Source: JAEUNJ01 sp052035955 (GTDB lineage: Bacteria; Pseudomonadota; Gammaproteobacteria; Burkholderiales; Rhodocyclaceae). Taken from it: DNA of 53,576 bases. Positions 7,989-16,190 of this stretch are shown here, in pieces. The notes beneath the pieces were generated by a model, which saw only the letters and a list, made by a program, of their open reading frames with translations, searched no databases and was not told where the DNA came from. Positions within the stretch are counted from its first letter, which is position 1. Each line of letters begins with the position of its first letter. Made by a program: the position numbers and the translations under genes. The DNA lies in assembly GCA_052035955.1 (NCBI GenBank), contig JBPOHD010000067.1, positions 1 through 53,576 on the forward strand, written 5' to 3'.

Positions 7989-10900
7989 CGGGTACGGCGG
8001 TGGTGCCCGACTTTGGCATATGTTCCCTGCGGCCCCTGAACCCGAGAAGGTGCTCGTCGCCCGAGACCTTAAGGTCATGTATGAACCTGGCGACTGTGTG
8101 CCAGATGTCATTGTTTATGTGACCGCAGGTGCAATACCGGAGTCGATGTCGGAGACCTTGCGCAGCATTGAAAATCAGGAACTCGGACCGGTATGCCTGG
8201 GTGTCGTGATTCTTCTGGATCGCTGCCTTGGTCCCATGTCAGTGCCGACGATTCCGGACGGACTACGTGACCGGACGTGGATACTGATTGCGTCCTGTGG
8301 TTCACCAAGCAGGGCGCGCAATGCATTGCTGGACTTTGTCGACGATTGGATCCCGAGTTGTAGGTGGTTGGCCCGCTTGGATCACGATGACGTTCTGTTT
8401 CGCGGTGATTCACTGTATTCGATGGTGGCGGCTGGGGAGCAGCGTTCCGCGCTTGTGGTACTCGGCGGAAACCGGGTTCTTGACCGGTCGGGCCTGTGGC
8501 TGCGTGACAATCCTTCGAGCGAACGCTCGATCGACCGCACCGAACTGCTCGAATTACTCAAGTCGATGGCCAATGGCACCGCGAGGAATGAATTGCCATC
8601 CTGCAATCTTGTTCACAGACGCGCGGCACGTCTCCGTTATCCGGACATGGCGAGTGGCGAGGACCATTGGGTCGTGGCCGAATGGCTGATTCTCCGTCCG
8701 CAGAAGGTGGTGGTTGTAACCGACCCGTTCTATTGCGACTATCGAATCGACGGGCAGTCGACGGTCGAGGCGCGAGGCAGCCAGAGCTACATAAAGGCAC
8801 GGCGAGCACTTTACAACGCCAGCCTAGTCTGGAGTTCCGTACTGACGACGCGCGAGGCCGTATTAGGCGTCGGGCAGGAGGGCATCGTAACGGCAATCGA
8901 CGATATTGTCCGAAAGCGCTTCTACCCCGAGGTTCTTACCTCTGATACCGTGACTCGGTTGTCCCATGCCATGCGACGGGCCAAGAGCGTGATACCGGCG
9001 GGATGGTTCTCCGAGGGGGATTGTGGTGCTGCCTGGAATCTCACGTACCAGCGCGAGGAAACCTATCCATTCAATCGAGTGAGCGCTGGTGCGGTGTTGG
9101 CGTTTCTCCGTGGGTGTCTCGCCGCCGGTATTGTCTGCGCCAACGTTAAGCGCTCGAATTTCCAAGTACGCCCCGATGGAAGCTTGGTCTACATCGATGT
9201 TGGCAACTGGCTGGTCGACATGGATGGGTCAGTCTTTGCGGACGCCACGATGCGTACGTATTCGATCGCCGTTTGCGGCAACCGCGACGAGGAGATCATG
9301 CGCCGGCGTCTGCCAAAGAGGGGCCGGACTGCGGTAGAAGTTCTCCCTGAATGGGCGGAGTGGTATCGGGCGATCATGGAAAAAGAACTGGGCCGTGCGA
9401 CCGTCAGCCTTGCCCAGGGCAGCGGCGAACCACTGCGCCGAGATTCGGACACCACCTTGTTGATCAAGGTTTGTGCAATGGATGCGCGGGACCTACGCGC
9501 ACAACTGTCGCACCTTCTGGAATTACTTCCGTATCCAAGCGGATTTGCGCGAACGATGGTGTTGCTCGATTCGTTTCGTGGGCCATTCCTGCGCGCGCAC
9601 AGCACGGGCGACTACGATGCCGCGTTGGCGACCTTACGCGCCGCAGTTGAATGTGGCGAGATCGATGAAATTCTGATTTCGCCGGACGATCCGATGCTGA
9701 TTGAGTCAACCCTCGTGCAATGGTTTGGCGTTCGTACGGCCGCGACACACACGGAGCTGGGAGTTCCCGTTTTTCCCCAGGTGTGGGCGTTTGACCAGAT
9801 TGAAACGCGGTACGTTCTCCAATTGGACGTCGACGTTCTGATTGGACGGGAAGACCTTTCGCACGATTTCCTTGCGGAAATGAAGGGTGCGATCTCGGCT
9901 CACGACGATGTGGTCTGCGTCGCATTTTGTATTCCGCCTGTGTTAGAGGGCCAGATCAAACCGTACGGCGCGCCGGAGGGAGAATACAAACCGGAGGTTA
10001 GGTTGGGCTTGCTCGACTTGCACCGGATACGAACCCTATTGCCACTCCCGAACACAGCAAGGAATGGCCGACTGGTAGACGGTTGGTACCGGGCACTTCA
10101 CGATGCCCAGCGCCGGAAGCAATTTCGGACGCTTCGCGGTGGCGATGGTCGCAGTTATTACCTTCACCCGACGAATGATTTGAAGCGAGATCGGGAATGG
10201 ATTGACCGCGTCCGAAATTGCCTCGCGTCCGGATGGTGCCAATCTTGCAATCGCGGCCACTGGGACCTTCTCGCGACAGAACACGATTGGACATTGCCAC
10301 AGCGTACGGAGCCGATTGTCGTGCTCGCGCGCGGACGTGACACTCCTGAATCGCGAATTCACCGCTTCCTTGCAAGCTTGTTGATGCAGGACGACCAGAG
10401 CTATGGCGTCGTGGTAATCGACGATTACTCGGAATCAAGTCGCGCCGGTGCTTTCAGGGCACTCCGGATTGAGTTGGGCCAACGCGCTACGATCCTGCGC
10501 TTCGGACAGCACGGAGGCCGAATGCAAAGTGTTGTCCAGGCTTTGCGGGGTGTGTGCAGTAACCCAAATTCGGCGATCGTCTTCGTTGATCTCGACGACG
10601 CGTTGCTCGCACCGAACGCTCTGAGAACAATACGAGCCCGTTACGAAAGCGGGCATGATGCGGTTTGGGCCGGGGCACATCGCCCAGAGCGACCGGACCA
10701 CCTAGAGGTACCATGCTTCGAAAGTCCCCGAAAACGATGGGGCGGTAGCGTCTGGACGCACTTGCGGTCGTTCCGACGCGGCCTGTTCGATCGAGTTCCC
10801 GAGTCCTATCTCAAGTTCCGTGGGCAATGGACCCAATGCTGCGAAGACGTTGCGTTAATGATGTGTATCGCCGAACTGGCTGATAGCCCTTGCTGGGTGC

Positions 10901-11013
10901 CAGAGATGCTATATCTTCATGAACGTACGACAGTTCATGAGGCGGAGGAATTGAGGCTGCGGGAGCAGGTGATGATGCACTTTCTCACTCTCGAGCCACT
11001 GGCGGATCGTTGA
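7948..11013 (+). CDS. Giant multi-domain glycosyltransferase with kinase-like segment
   Basis: A protein of up to 1021 residues with several recognisable parts. Residues ~50-260 form a GT2-like domain (SPSRARNALLDFVDD, metal motif LDHDD at 144-148). Residues ~330-440 resemble the catalytic loop of lipopolysaccharide or aminoglycoside-type kinases (NVKRSNFQVRPDGSLVYIDVG), but the residue where the catalytic Asp is expected is Asn399. Residues ~510-740 are a second GT-A-like region with LDVDV (627-629). A cysteine cluster lies at 758, 765 and 768. Residues ~785-1010 are a third GT2-like domain (VVVIDDYS, FVDLDD at 881-884). ATG 7948 gives the longest reading; GTG 7981 has a better ribosome site (GGGAG, 7 nt upstream). 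No membrane segments. It ends the island. Confidence 0.75.
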   Translation: MKIGEGDGSPPVRDGYGGGARLWHMFPAAPEPEKVLVARDLKVMYEPGDCVPDVIVYVTAGAIPESMSETLRSIENQELGPVCLGVVILLDRCLGPMSVPTIPDGLRDRTWILIASCGSPSRARNALLDFVDDWIPSCRWLARLDHDDVLFRGDSLYSMVAAGEQRSALVVLGGNRVLDRSGLWLRDNPSSERSIDRTELLELLKSMANGTARNELPSCNLVHRRAARLRYPDMASGEDHWVVAEWLILRPQKVVVVTDPFYCDYRIDGQSTVEARGSQSYIKARRALYNASLVWSSVLTTREAVLGVGQEGIVTAIDDIVRKRFYPEVLTSDTVTRLSHAMRRAKSVIPAGWFSEGDCGAAWNLTYQREETYPFNRVSAGAVLAFLRGCLAAGIVCANVKRSNFQVRPDGSLVYIDVGNWLVDMDGSVFADATMRTYSIAVCGNRDEEIMRRRLPKRGRTAVEVLPEWAEWYRAIMEKELGRATVSLAQGSGEPLRRDSDTTLLIKVCAMDARDLRAQLSHLLELLPYPSGFARTMVLLDSFRGPFLRAHSTGDYDAALATLRAAVECGEIDEILISPDDPMLIESTLVQWFGVRTAATHTELGVPVFPQVWAFDQIETRYVLQLDVDVLIGREDLSHDFLAEMKGAISAHDDVVCVAFCIPPVLEGQIKPYGAPEGEYKPEVRLGLLDLHRIRTLLPLPNTARNGRLVDGWYRALHDAQRRKQFRTLRGGDGRSYYLHPTNDLKRDREWIDRVRNCLASGWCQSCNRGHWDLLATEHDWTLPQRTEPIVVLARGRDTPESRIHRFLASLLMQDDQSYGVVVIDDYSESSRAGAFRALRIELGQRATILRFGQHGGRMQSVVQALRGVCSNPNSAIVFVDLDDALLAPNALRTIRARYESGHDAVWAGAHRPERPDHLEVPCFESPRKRWGGSVWTHLRSFRRGLFDRVPESYLKFRGQWTQCCEDVALMMCIAELADSPCWVPEMLYLHERTTVHEAEELRLREQVMMHFLTLEPLADR

Positions 11014-11053
11014 CTTTCATCCCCGAGTAAATGTGCGCAAACCACGGGTGGTG

Positions 11054-11135
11054 CGGGGCATGGCTTGCCCCGGTGGGATGTTGCCGATGCGGTAATTCCT
11101 GGGGTCGCCCGCCGGGGCGAGACCCGGCAACATCC
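11054..11135. repeat. Nested inverted repeats at the right end of the island
   Basis: A small hairpin GGGGCA-TGGCT-TGCCCC (11054-11070) is followed by a long stem with perfect 11-nt arms GGATGTTGCCG (11076-11086) and CGGCAACATCC (11125-11135). The arms enclose a further GGGTCGCCC/GGGCGAGACCC pairing with a bulge. There is no T-tract, so it is not a classic terminator. It lies between the island's last gene and the end of btuD (convergent) and could be a REP-like element or junction structure. Confidence 0.55.
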
Positions 11136-11200
11136 AGCACGTCGAGTCCGCCGGCGGGCCCTCCATTCGGCCCGAACTCAAACTCAAACGTCCCGCAACC

Positions 11201-11974
11201 CTACTCCGGCACGAACACCGGCCTCCCGCCATCGTCCACCACCCGGATCGGATGCCCGTACATCCGCCCCAGCAGTGCGGGCTCCAGCACTTCTCCCACC
11301 GCCCCCTGCCGGGTCTCGCCCTCTCCAATCAGCAGCAGGGCCCGATCCGCATAGCGCATCGCGAGGTTCACGTCGTGCAGCACCATGACGACGGCAATGT
11401 CCTCCGAACGGGCCCGCCCGGAAACGAGTTCGAGCACCGCCACCTGGTGGTTGAGGTCCAGGTGGGCGAGGGGTTCGTCGAGCAGCCAGAGCTTGGGTGC
11501 CTGGGCGAGCAGGGTGGCGAAGGCGAGGCGCTGGCGCTCGCCGCCGGACAGGGTGCGCACGTCGCGCTCGGCCAGGTCGGCGAGTCCCACGGCGGCCAGG
11601 GCCTCCCGGGCGATGGCCTCGTCCCGGGCGCCTTCCCAGGCCCAGCGGGAGAGGTGGGGATGGCGGCCGATCAGGGCCGTTTCCAGCACGGTGGCGGGAA
11701 AGGCGTCGCCGGGGCGCTGGGGCAGCAGGCCGCGCAGGCGGGCGGCCTCGCGGGCGTCCATGGCGCCCAGGGGCCAGCCGTCCAGTTCCACCCGGCCTTC
11801 GGCGGGCGGGCGCAGGCCGGCCAGGGTGTGCAGCAGGGTGGTCTTGCCGGCGCCGTTGCGGCCGAGGACGGCGAGGCGCTCGCCGGCCCGGATTTCCAGG
11901 TCGAGCCGCGCCGCGACGGCCTGGCCGCCGATGCGCACGCCCAGCCCGCGGGCGGCCAGGACCGCCGCCGTCAT
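11201..11974 (-). CDS. btuD: Cobalamin ABC transporter ATP-binding protein
   Basis: The 257-residue ATPase of the BtuCD inner-membrane B12 importer. Motifs in order: Walker A GRNGAGKTT (38-46), Q-loop LLPQRPGD, ABC signature LSGGERQRLAFA, Walker B LWLLDEPLAHLD, and the H-loop VMVLHDVNLAMRYAD. This is the FecE/BtuD/HmuV subgroup of iron-siderophore/B12 ATPases. The ATG at 11974 overlaps the btuC stop (ATGA), so they are translationally coupled. It is last in the minus-strand btuB-btuC-btuD operon and should share the riboswitch control of btuB. A heme or siderophore role is possible for this family, but the B12 context decides the call. Confidence 0.93.
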   Translation of the reverse strand: MTAAVLAARGLGVRIGGQAVAARLDLEIRAGERLAVLGRNGAGKTTLLHTLAGLRPPAEGRVELDGWPLGAMDAREAARLRGLLPQRPGDAFPATVLETALIGRHPHLSRWAWEGARDEAIAREALAAVGLADLAERDVRTLSGGERQRLAFATLLAQAPKLWLLDEPLAHLDLNHQVAVLELVSGRARSEDIAVVMVLHDVNLAMRYADRALLLIGEGETRQGAVGEVLEPALLGRMYGHPIRVVDDGGRPVFVPE

Positions 11975-12957
11975 GACGCCCTCCCCGGCTGTCGGCCGAG
12001 CAGGAAGAGGAACAGGGGCACGCCGATCAGGGCGGTGAGCACGCCGACGGGGAGTTGCTGGGGGGCGATGGCCACCCGGGCCAGGGTGTCGGCGCAGGCC
12101 AGCAGGGTGCCGCCGGCCAGGGCGGCGGCGGGCAGCAGCACCCGCTGGTCGCTGCCCACCGCCAGGCGCACCAGGTGGGGCACCACCAGGCCGACGAAGG
12201 CGATGCTGCCGGCGGTGGTGACGGCGGCGGCGGTGAGCAGCGAGGCGCCGACCTGGATGCCCAGGGTCAGGCGGCCGACGGGCACGCCCAGGGCGCGGGC
12301 GGCGAGGTCGCCGTGGGCGACCAGGTTGAGGTCCCGGGCGAAGGGCAGGGCGAGGGCCAGGCCGGCGGCCAGCATGGCCAGGGCGGGCCAGGGCGTCGCC
12401 GTGTGGGAGAGGTCGCCCATCAGCCAGAAAAGCATGCCGCGCAGCTGGCCCTCGGGGGCGACGGAGAGGATCAGGGCGACGACGGCGCTGCAGCCGGAGG
12501 CGACGATGACGCCGGTGAGCAGCAGCCGGGTGCGGGTCCACGCGCCGTCGCCGTGGGCGAGGCCGAAGACGAGCAGGGTGGCGGCCAGGGCGCCGGCGAA
12601 GGCGCCGCCGTGCACCAGGATGCCGGGCAGGCTGGCCAGCAGTGCCAGCAGGGCGCCGACGGCGGCACCGCCGGAAACGCCGAGCACGTAGGGGTCGGCC
12701 AGGGGGTTGCGCAGCAGCACCTGCATCAGGGCGCCGGCCAGGGCCAGGAGGCCGCCGCAGGCGAAGGCGGCCAGGGCCCGCGGCAGGCGCAGTTCGCGCA
12801 CCACGTCGCCGGCCTCGCCGCCGCCGCCGAAGAGGGCGGCCAGGGCCTCGCCGGGGCTCACCGGCAGGGTGCCGGCGAGCAGCGCCGCGCCCAGGGCCCC
12901 CAGGCCCAGCAGGGCGAGGAGGACGAGGACGAAGGCGGCGCGGCGGCGGGAGGGCAT
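11971..12957 (-). CDS. btuC: Cobalamin ABC transporter permease (FecCD family)
   Basis: A 328-residue polytopic inner-membrane permease of the FecCD family with about ten hydrophobic segments. Family hallmarks are RLPRALAAFACGGLLALAGA, NPLADPYVLGVSGGAA, SIAFVGLVVPHLVR and the final PVGVLTALIGVPLFLFLL. It forms the B12 translocation path with BtuD and receives substrate from BtuF. It starts 7 nt after the btuB stop, which supports one transcript. The length is normal for the family (320-350). Confidence 0.94.
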   Translation of the reverse strand: MPSRRRAAFVLVLLALLGLGALGAALLAGTLPVSPGEALAALFGGGGEAGDVVRELRLPRALAAFACGGLLALAGALMQVLLRNPLADPYVLGVSGGAAVGALLALLASLPGILVHGGAFAGALAATLLVFGLAHGDGAWTRTRLLLTGVIVASGCSAVVALILSVAPEGQLRGMLFWLMGDLSHTATPWPALAMLAAGLALALPFARDLNLVAHGDLAARALGVPVGRLTLGIQVGASLLTAAAVTTAGSIAFVGLVVPHLVRLAVGSDQRVLLPAAALAGGTLLACADTLARVAIAPQQLPVGVLTALIGVPLFLFLLGRQPGRAS

Positions 12958-12964
12958 GGCCGGC

Positions 12965-14914
12965 TCAGAACTCCCCGAAGCGGACGCCGACGAGGACGCG
13001 GGCCCCCTCGACGCCGTAGTTGAAGCGCGGCTCGTAGCGTTTGCCGAACAGGTTGTTGATGCGGACGAAGAGGCTCCAGTCCCGGGCCAGTTCGTAATCC
13101 ACGGTGGCGTTGGCCAGCGCGTAGCCGCCCAGGCGTTCCCGCCGGGTGGCCGGCGTGACCAGGCTGAAGGCGTCGTCCTCCCAGCGCGGGCCGCTGGCCG
13201 TCAGGCCGGCGCCGTAGCGCCAGGGGCCGAACCGGCGGTCGGCCTGGAGCTTGCCGTGGATGCGGCTGCGGTTATTGAGCAGCACCTGGCGCTGCAGGTC
13301 GCGCGGGTCCTGGAGGTCGAGGGAGCCGCGCAGGGTCCACTCGCCGAGGGTGGCCGCGTAGTCGAAGGTGATGCCGCGCAGCAGGGCCTGGCTGATGTTC
13401 TGGGGTTCCCAGTAGAAGGGGCCCTTGCCGGGGTTGGGGCGCCACTCGATCAGGTCCGTCACCCGGTTGCGATAGGCGGTGGCGCCGAGCCGGTAGCCGT
13501 TGCCGCGATAACGGACGGCGAACTCGGCGCCGCGCGCCGCCTCCGGGCGCAGCTGGGGGTTGCCGCCGCCGAACATCGGGTCGGCCGGGAAGTAGAGGTC
13601 GTTGAAGGTGGGGGCCTTGAAGGCCGTCTTGAGGCCGGCCTGGAACTGCCAGCCGCCTTCGGTGCGGTAGGCGTAGGTCAGGCCGCCGGTGCGCCGGGAG
13701 CCGAACTGGTCCGAGGCGTCGCTGCGCAGGCTCGCCTGCAGGCCGTGCGGTCCCGCCCAGAGGTCGTAGCCGGCGACCCAGGCGCGGACGCTGCGGCTGC
13801 GCGCCGTGTAGCTGCGGTCGGCGTCGATGTCCTGGTCCAGGCGCTCCAGGGCCAGCAGGGCGGTGCCGGGGCCGACGGCCAGGTCGTTCTGCCAGACGAG
13901 CTGGCGCTGGCGGGTCGTGAAGCGGTTGTGGAACTCGACGCCGCGGGTCGGGTCGAGCCGGTAGTCGCGCATCCGGTCCTCGCTCTCCTCGACCCGCAGG
14001 GTGGTGGTCCAGGCCTGGTGCAGCTTGCCGCTCCAGAAGGCGCTGGTGCCGGAAATCTTCTGCGTGGTGCGGGAATCGTAGGCCGCCGTGCAGGGGAAGA
14101 AGAACACCGGATCGCACTGGGTGGCGTCCTTGTGGGTGGTGGCGGCGAAGCGGGAGGCCTGCAGGCCCACCTCGTGTCCGGCGGCCGGGCGGAAGCGCAG
14201 CTGGCCGGTGAAGCTGTCGTTGCGGTTGCCGTCGGCGTCGGGGTTGTAGGGATCGGTGGTGAAGAAGACGCTGGCCCAGCGGTCGTCCGGATGGCGGATG
14301 GCGCTCACCGAGCGGGTCTGTTCGCGGCCGCCGGCCAGGGTGAATGACCAGGGCCCTTCATTGCCGCCGAGGGCGAACTCGCCCCGCGAGGCCCCGTAGT
14401 TGCCGGCCGCCACGGCCGCCTGCAGGCGCGGCGGCCCGTCCACGCGGCGGGTGAACAACTGCACCACGCCGCCGATGGCGTCGGCGCCGTAAAGGCTCGA
14501 GGCCGGGCCGCGCAGGATCTCGACGCGCTCGATGGCGGAGAGGGGGATGGCCTCCAGGGAGGCCGTGCCCAGGGTGGCGGAATTCAGGCGCATGCCGTCC
14601 AGCAGGACCAGGGTGTGGCCGCCGTTGGCGCCGCGCAGGAAGAGGCTGGCCGGCTGGCCGGTGCCGCCGGTGCTGGAATACTCGACGCCCGGCTGGGCGG
14701 CCAGCATCTCGGGCACGCTGCTCCAGCCGGCGGCGGCGATCTCGTCCCGGTCGAGGACGGTGACGTCGGCCAGCACCCGGTCGGCCCGGGTCGGCTGGCG
14801 GGTGGCGGTGACGACGACGGCGGCCAGTTCGACCGGCGGCTCGGCGGCGGCGGGAAGGGCAAGGAGGGAAAGGGCTGCGGCCGCGCTGGCGGACCGGTGG
14901 GGCGGGCGGTGCAT
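12965..14914 (-). CDS. btuB: TonB-dependent outer-membrane vitamin B12 receptor
   Basis: A 649-residue outer-membrane receptor for cobalamins. A signal peptide ends near ALPAAAEP and is followed by a TonB box-like ELAAVVVTATR. The plug domain then shows VPEMLAAQPGVEY, LFLRGANGGHTLVLLDGMRL, and IERVEILRGPASSLYGADAI. The rest is a 22-strand-type barrel ending in Phe (VRFGEF), the usual recognition end for the BAM complex. The ATG at 14914 was chosen because it starts a clean signal peptide; longer readings extend into the leader. A cobalamin riboswitch lies in the leader at about 15.05-15.2 kb, so expression should fall when AdoCbl is plentiful. First gene of btuBCD. Confidence 0.95.
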   Translation of the reverse strand: MHRPPHRSASAAAALSLLALPAAAEPPVELAAVVVTATRQPTRADRVLADVTVLDRDEIAAAGWSSVPEMLAAQPGVEYSSTGGTGQPASLFLRGANGGHTLVLLDGMRLNSATLGTASLEAIPLSAIERVEILRGPASSLYGADAIGGVVQLFTRRVDGPPRLQAAVAAGNYGASRGEFALGGNEGPWSFTLAGGREQTRSVSAIRHPDDRWASVFFTTDPYNPDADGNRNDSFTGQLRFRPAAGHEVGLQASRFAATTHKDATQCDPVFFFPCTAAYDSRTTQKISGTSAFWSGKLHQAWTTTLRVEESEDRMRDYRLDPTRGVEFHNRFTTRQRQLVWQNDLAVGPGTALLALERLDQDIDADRSYTARSRSVRAWVAGYDLWAGPHGLQASLRSDASDQFGSRRTGGLTYAYRTEGGWQFQAGLKTAFKAPTFNDLYFPADPMFGGGNPQLRPEAARGAEFAVRYRGNGYRLGATAYRNRVTDLIEWRPNPGKGPFYWEPQNISQALLRGITFDYAATLGEWTLRGSLDLQDPRDLQRQVLLNNRSRIHGKLQADRRFGPWRYGAGLTASGPRWEDDAFSLVTPATRRERLGGYALANATVDYELARDWSLFVRINNLFGKRYEPRFNYGVEGARVLVGVRFGEF

Positions 14915-15044
14915 GATGGATGGACTCCCGTTGCCGGCCAGCGTCCCCGCAGGCCGGTGCATTGCGGTTACGGAAGCGCGCGGGGGGGGGAGGCGGAGCG
15001 GCGGAAGGAAGCCGGCCGCCGCTTCCCCGCGGCGATTCCAAGGT

Positions 15045-15212
15045 TCCGTCCGTGGCCGGTCTCCGGGCTCGGAAGTCTTGAATCCCCGCCTTCCCGGGTT
15101 CATCCCAGTGGCATGATGGGGATTCCGCACTTCCCTACCGTTGCGGGGGCAGCGCAGGCTTGGCGTGGCGGGCACGCGGACCTGCTTCCCGTTTCACCCG
15201 TCGCCGGAAAGG
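15045..15212 (-). promoter_or_regulatory. Cobalamin (AdoCbl) riboswitch upstream of btuB
   Basis: Read on the minus strand this leader contains GGGTGAAACGGGAAGCAGGT, then GCGCTGCCCCCGCAACGGTA (the classic conserved core), GCCACTGGGATGAACCCGGG, and finally the B12 box GAGCCCGGAGACCGGCC (15054-15070). All conserved blocks are present in the right order, and the fit is even better than for the copy upstream of cobT. It sits about 130 nt before the btuB start. Confidence 0.95.
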
Positions 15213-15267
15213 CTTCGGGCACCGCGGACAGGGTGGCCGCTCGCACTCGGCGAACGGCCTGGCACCC

Positions 15268-15273
15268 ATTATA
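15268..15273 (-). promoter_or_regulatory. Candidate -10 element of the btuB promoter
   Basis: A perfect TATAAT on the minus strand lies about 60 nt upstream of the riboswitch core, where a transcript start would be expected. No good -35 is seen at 17 nt, so the promoter is tentative. The rest of 14915-15401 shows only this and the riboswitch. Confidence 0.45.
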
Positions 15274-15401
15274 GCCACGGGGATACTCGGCCCCCGGCGC
15301 GATTATGGCGCCGGGGGCGCCGCCCCATCTGCTCGTGCGCCACCTTCACAATCCCGTCTTACTTCTTGACCGGGAAAGGGATTTCCAACAAACTTCGCCC
15401 G

Positions 15402-15593
15402 ATGAGCCACGAACTGGATTCCCTGGAGCAGAAAATCGACCATCTGGTGTCCCTCGGCCGCGGCCTGCGCGCCGAGAACGAAAGCCTGCGCGGCCGCGTG
15501 GAAAGCCTGGAGCAGGAGAAGCGGGTCCTGTCCGACCGGATCGAACAGGCCCGGAGCCGCCTCGAGGCCCTGATGGATCGCTTGCCCGAATAA
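15402..15593 (+). CDS. Small coiled-coil protein, ZapB/TIGR02449-like
   Basis: A 63-residue protein that is almost entirely a heptad coiled coil: LDSLEQKIDHLVSLGRGLRA, then ENESLRGRVESLEQEKRVLS and further leucine-spaced turns. Small proteins of this type precede zapA in many beta- and gammaproteobacteria and are ZapB-like; a cell-division role is inferred from the neighbour. Its stop TAA overlaps the zapA start (TAATG), so the two are coupled. Start ATG at 15402. Confidence 0.85.
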   Translation: MSHELDSLEQKIDHLVSLGRGLRAENESLRGRVESLEQEKRVLSDRIEQARSRLEALMDRLPE

Positions 15594-15922
15594 TGGCCGC
15601 CCAACAACCGAACGCCGCCAATACCCTGGATGTCCGCCTCCAGGGCAAGGAGTACCGGGTCGCCTGCGCCCCGGAAGAGAAGGAGGCCCTGCTGTCGGCG
15701 GTGGCCTTCCTCGACACCCGCCTGGCCGAGATCGCGGCCAAGACGAAGAGCACCGGCGAACGCCTGGCGGTGATGACGGCCCTCAACCTGGCCCACGAGT
15801 TGGTCTCGCTGAAACAATCGGCGAACACGATTGACGGGACGGAGTTGAAGCGTAGAATCGGTTCCATCGAGGCGCGAGTCGACGCCGCCATCGCCGAGAC
15901 CCGACAGGACGACCTGTTCTAG
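15593..15922 (+). CDS. zapA: Cell division protein ZapA
   Basis: ZapA is a cytoplasmic FtsZ-binding protein that bundles FtsZ filaments at midcell. The 109-residue product has the N-terminal beta-strand region LDVRLQGKEYRVACAPEEKE, the helix ALLSAVAFLDTRLAEIA, the conserved ERLAVMTALNLAHEL, and a C-terminal coiled coil. Gene order zapB-like–zapA–6S RNA is the usual arrangement in this part of Proteobacteria and supports the call. Confidence 0.94.
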   Translation: MAAQQPNAANTLDVRLQGKEYRVACAPEEKEALLSAVAFLDTRLAEIAAKTKSTGERLAVMTALNLAHELVSLKQSANTIDGTELKRRIGSIEARVDAAIAETRQDDLF

Positions 15923-15959
15923 GGCAGCCCGGCGGCGGTGCCGGCCCGGACCTCCCCGG

Positions 15960-16140
15960 AAATCCCCTGCGGTGTGCGTCAAGGCCATACATTCCTTGAA
16001 CCAATGCTTAGGCATCGGGCCGCGGACCAAGGACGCCGCTGTTGCGAACGCTCCATCGTCGAGCGTACCTGAAGCGGCAGGAAAGCAGCCACTCTGAACC
16101 CAGGTTCAGGATGCCGGCCTAACGGCACAGGCGGGGGACC
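15960..16140 (+). ncRNA. ssrS: 6S RNA
   Basis: Directly downstream of zapA, the standard position. The 5' segment CCCCTGCGGTGTGCGTCAAG (from 15964) can pair with the 3' segment GCCTAACGGCACAGGCGGGG (about 16117-16136), giving the closing stem of a ~180-nt RNA. Near the 3' end CTGAACCCAGGTTCAG forms the small hairpin also found in E. coli 6S RNA. The long central bubble would bind sigma-70 RNA polymerase and mimic an open promoter. Ends are approximate. Confidence 0.85.
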
Positions 16141-16148
16141 CAAAGCCA

Positions 16149-16181
16149 GAAAGCGCGGATTCGTCCGCGCTTTCTTTTTTT
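16149..16181 (+). terminator. Rho-independent terminator after 6S RNA
   Basis: A perfect 11-bp stem GAAAGCGCGGA / TCCGCGCTTTC closed by a TTCG tetraloop, followed by seven T. It ends the zapA-ssrS transcript. Confidence 0.93.
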
Positions 16182-16190
16182 GCCAATGGC

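Noticed and set aside
8017..11013. Later start for the 1021-residue protein at the Met in LWHMFP
   Set aside because: No ribosome site nearby and no coupling to the upstream gene; GTG 7981 or ATG 7948 fit the overlap with the radical SAM gene better.
11054..11135. Bidirectional terminator between the island and btuD
   Set aside because: The stems are long, but no T-tract follows on either strand.
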